Source: CAZYFH01 sp964646815 (GTDB taxonomy: Bacteria > Acidobacteriota > Vicinamibacteria > Vicinamibacterales > UBA8438). Taken from it: 64,000 nt of DNA. The notes below the pieces were generated by a model. The model was not told the origin of the DNA. It did not search any database and worked only from the letters and a program-made list of their open reading frames with translations. The position numbers and the translations under genes are program-made. Location: the NCBI GenBank assembly GCA_964646815.1, contig CAZYFH010000018.1, positions 5,673-69,672 on the forward strand. The letters are read 5' to 3'. This document shows positions 62,739 to 64,000 of the stretch, one piece after another. Position 1 is the first letter of the stretch. Each line of letters starts with the position of its first letter.

Positions 62739-64000
62739 CTACTTCGCGAGCGGGTCTGGCCGCAGCTGGAACTTCACGACCTTGCTCGGTGTCCCCTTGC
62801 CAGTTTCCGTGTGAAACGGAGCGCGCGTGCCGTAGGTCGCCCACAGCCCCCGGCCCTTCCACCCAGCGTCAGGGTCGTCGATCCGCCCGTCCATCCACTT
62901 CGTGTAGAAGCCCAAAGGGTAGGGGACGCGCATGACGACCCACTCCCCATCGCGAAGCGCGAGCAACCCCTCGGACGCATTACCGGTGTTGATCGGCACG
63001 TTGGCACCGAGGCCGAGTATGTCGAACTGATCGACCCAGGTGTAGTAGCTGCCCTCGGCGCTACCCGAGTCGCTGAGGCCCTTGAGCTGCGGGAGGGGCT
63101 CGGGATAGAGCGTCCACCCCTCGGGGCAGTGCTGGCCGGTCGCCTCGGGTCCATTGAGCGGGCCGGTGCACCGGCGGCGATCGAAGCTGGCCATGTGCCC
63201 GCTCGCGAGCGGTGTCCAGACGACGCCGTTACGATCGATGTCCATGCCACGCGGCGAGTAACCCTGGATCGGCGCGCGCGCATTGCCCCACGGCACTTCG
63301 AAGACCTCGGTCAGCGCCGCCGACGATGGGTCGTTTCCGGGATCCAGCCGCAAGATCGCGCCCGGAAACCCGAGCGACGATCCCCAAATCGTCCCGTCGA
63401 CCGGGTTGACCGCAACACCGTAGAACCCACTGCGCACCCGATGGTCCTTCGTACGATCGATCGGCTCGTCGGGCTCCGTGTAGGTGTCGCGGCGCCCGTT
63501 GCCGTTCGTGTCGAGCACGAGCGCGGTCCACCCCTGCGCACGCGCCTCGTCCCCCGTCTCCAGGAAGAGGTTGGTGTTGAGCCACCCGATGGTCTGCCCG
63601 CCGCCGCTGGTCCAGAGGGTGTTGTCCTCATCCTCGGCAAACACCAGGTGGTGCGTGCTGAAGCAGGTCCCGATGAGGGTCATCTCGTCCGTCGTCGGAT
63701 CGTAGACGGCGAGGTGACGGCCGGACCTCGCCACGGGGAACTGTCTGGCGGACGGATGATCGGAACCCTCCAGACACATCGGCGGGTTGTCCGGTCCGCG
63801 CACACGCGATGTCAGCCAGACACGCCCGTCCTGATCGAGCATCGGGTTGTGCACATTGGATTGGCTGTTCCAGATCGCCTCGTCGCCCCAGTACGGTGAC
63901 GGCGCCATCGGCGGCCCGGCCGCCACCGGCGTCTCCGGGTCACGGACCGGCACCGGCACCCGGCGCGCCGCGTGGCCCACCGGATCGAGCACCGGCACGT
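62739..64000 (-). CDS. Secreted-type propeller protein, 5' end beyond the window
   Basis: The frame is open from the right edge to the stop at 62739, giving at least 419 residues. Recognisable blocks are SPYWGDEAIWNSQSNVHNPM, DQDGRVWLTSRVRGP, LVFAEDEDNTLWTSGGGQTI, GMDIDRNGVVWTPLASGHMA and VVKFQLRPDPLAK. The repeated D-x-D/N-G-x-V-W strands are NHL/streptogramin-lyase-like. The protein probably continues upstream with a signal peptide and perhaps a carboxypeptidase-like domain. It is the first visible gene of the propeller-abhydrolase-FHA-haem operon. The true start is not in this sequence. Confidence 0.78.
   Translation of the reverse strand, partial: VPVLDPVGHAARRVPVPVRDPETPVAAGPPMAPSPYWGDEAIWNSQSNVHNPMLDQDGRVWLTSRVRGPDNPPMCLEGSDHPSARQFPVARSGRHLAVYDPTTDEMTLIGTCFSTHHLVFAEDEDNTLWTSGGGQTIGWLNTNLFLETGDEARAQGWTALVLDTNGNGRRDTYTEPDEPIDRTKDHRVRSGFYGVAVNPVDGTIWGSSLGFPGAILRLDPGNDPSSAALTEVFEVPWGNARAPIQGYSPRGMDIDRNGVVWTPLASGHMASFDRRRCTGPLNGPEATGQHCPEGWTLYPEPLPQLKGLSDSGSAEGSYYTWVDQFDILGLGANVPINTGNASEGLLALRDGEWVVMRVPYPLGFYTKWMDGRIDDPDAGWKGRGLWATYGTRAPFHTETGKGTPSKVVKFQLRPDPLAK

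Noticed and set aside
33858..63998. CRISPR arrays, tRNA or rRNA genes, prophage or IS elements
   Set aside because: I saw no regularly spaced direct repeats, cloverleaf-like tracts, integrase, transposase or terminal repeats.

Overview
The window is a high-GC bacterial chromosome segment with no rRNA, tRNA, phage or IS element that I can recognise. Its gene content suggests an acidobacterium of the Vicinamibacteria type: PQQ beta-propeller dehydrogenases, NHL-type propeller lipoproteins, Planctomycete/Acidobacteria-type DUF1592 cytochrome and DUF1552 pairs, secreted ankyrin proteins, periplasmic molybdopterin oxidoreductases, and several copies of an uncharacterised family with a P-D-L-x-G-x-W motif. 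This assignment is an inference from family composition, not from a marker gene. Nearly every protein carries a Sec, Tat or lipoprotein signal, so the region mainly encodes periplasmic oxidative catabolism. RecQ, HspQ and the VOC-GMC-Gfo/Idh enzymes are among the few that look cytoplasmic.

Layout. 1-7 kb: an edge fragment of an MFS gene, an esterase, two quinoprotein dehydrogenases (one with an N-terminal haem domain) and a CsgG-like protein. 7-13 kb: a propeller protein, a TauE exporter with two HSL-type esterases in one operon, then gene remnants (VapC tail, unidentified C-terminus) and the first P-D-L-x-G-x-W protein. 13-21 kb: an SMP-30-like propeller, an operon of molybdopterin protein, serine hydrolase and secreted VOC protein, HspQ, an NHL lipoprotein, an RnfD/NqrB-like membrane protein with a Sel1-like tail and a SUMF1-like lipoprotein. 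21-29 kb: a tandem P-D-L-x-G-x-W pair, then a five-gene operon (sulfite-oxidase-like enzyme, propeller, Gfo/Idh/MocA, GMC oxidoreductase, VOC). 29-34 kb: an M3 peptidase, a third quinoprotein and a decayed sulfotransferase. 34-40 kb: aldose epimerase, ankyrin, DUF1552 and DUF1592 genes in one operon. 40-48 kb: RecQ, a SoxCD-like operon, a disrupted PQQ-like gene, an MscS channel and a monohaem cytochrome. 49-53.5 kb: a degenerate zone with kinase, PH-like, dmsC, unknown and HAD remnants, with an intact DmsD-type chaperone. 53.5-64 kb: a second copy of the ankyrin/DUF1552/DUF1592 module, preceded by an operon of a propeller, a large abhydrolase, an FHA protein and a haem protein.

How the genes work together (inference). 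Quinoprotein and molybdopterin dehydrogenases would oxidise small molecules in the periplasm and pass electrons to c-type cytochromes encoded nearby, while esterases, epimerase and peptidase release substrates. The duplicated DUF1592-DUF1552-ankyrin operon is the best candidate for an undescribed multi-protein system. At least seven loci are truncated, frameshifted or interrupted, concentrated near 11, 33 and 45-53 kb, which points to gene turnover or, for single-lesion cases, to assembly error.
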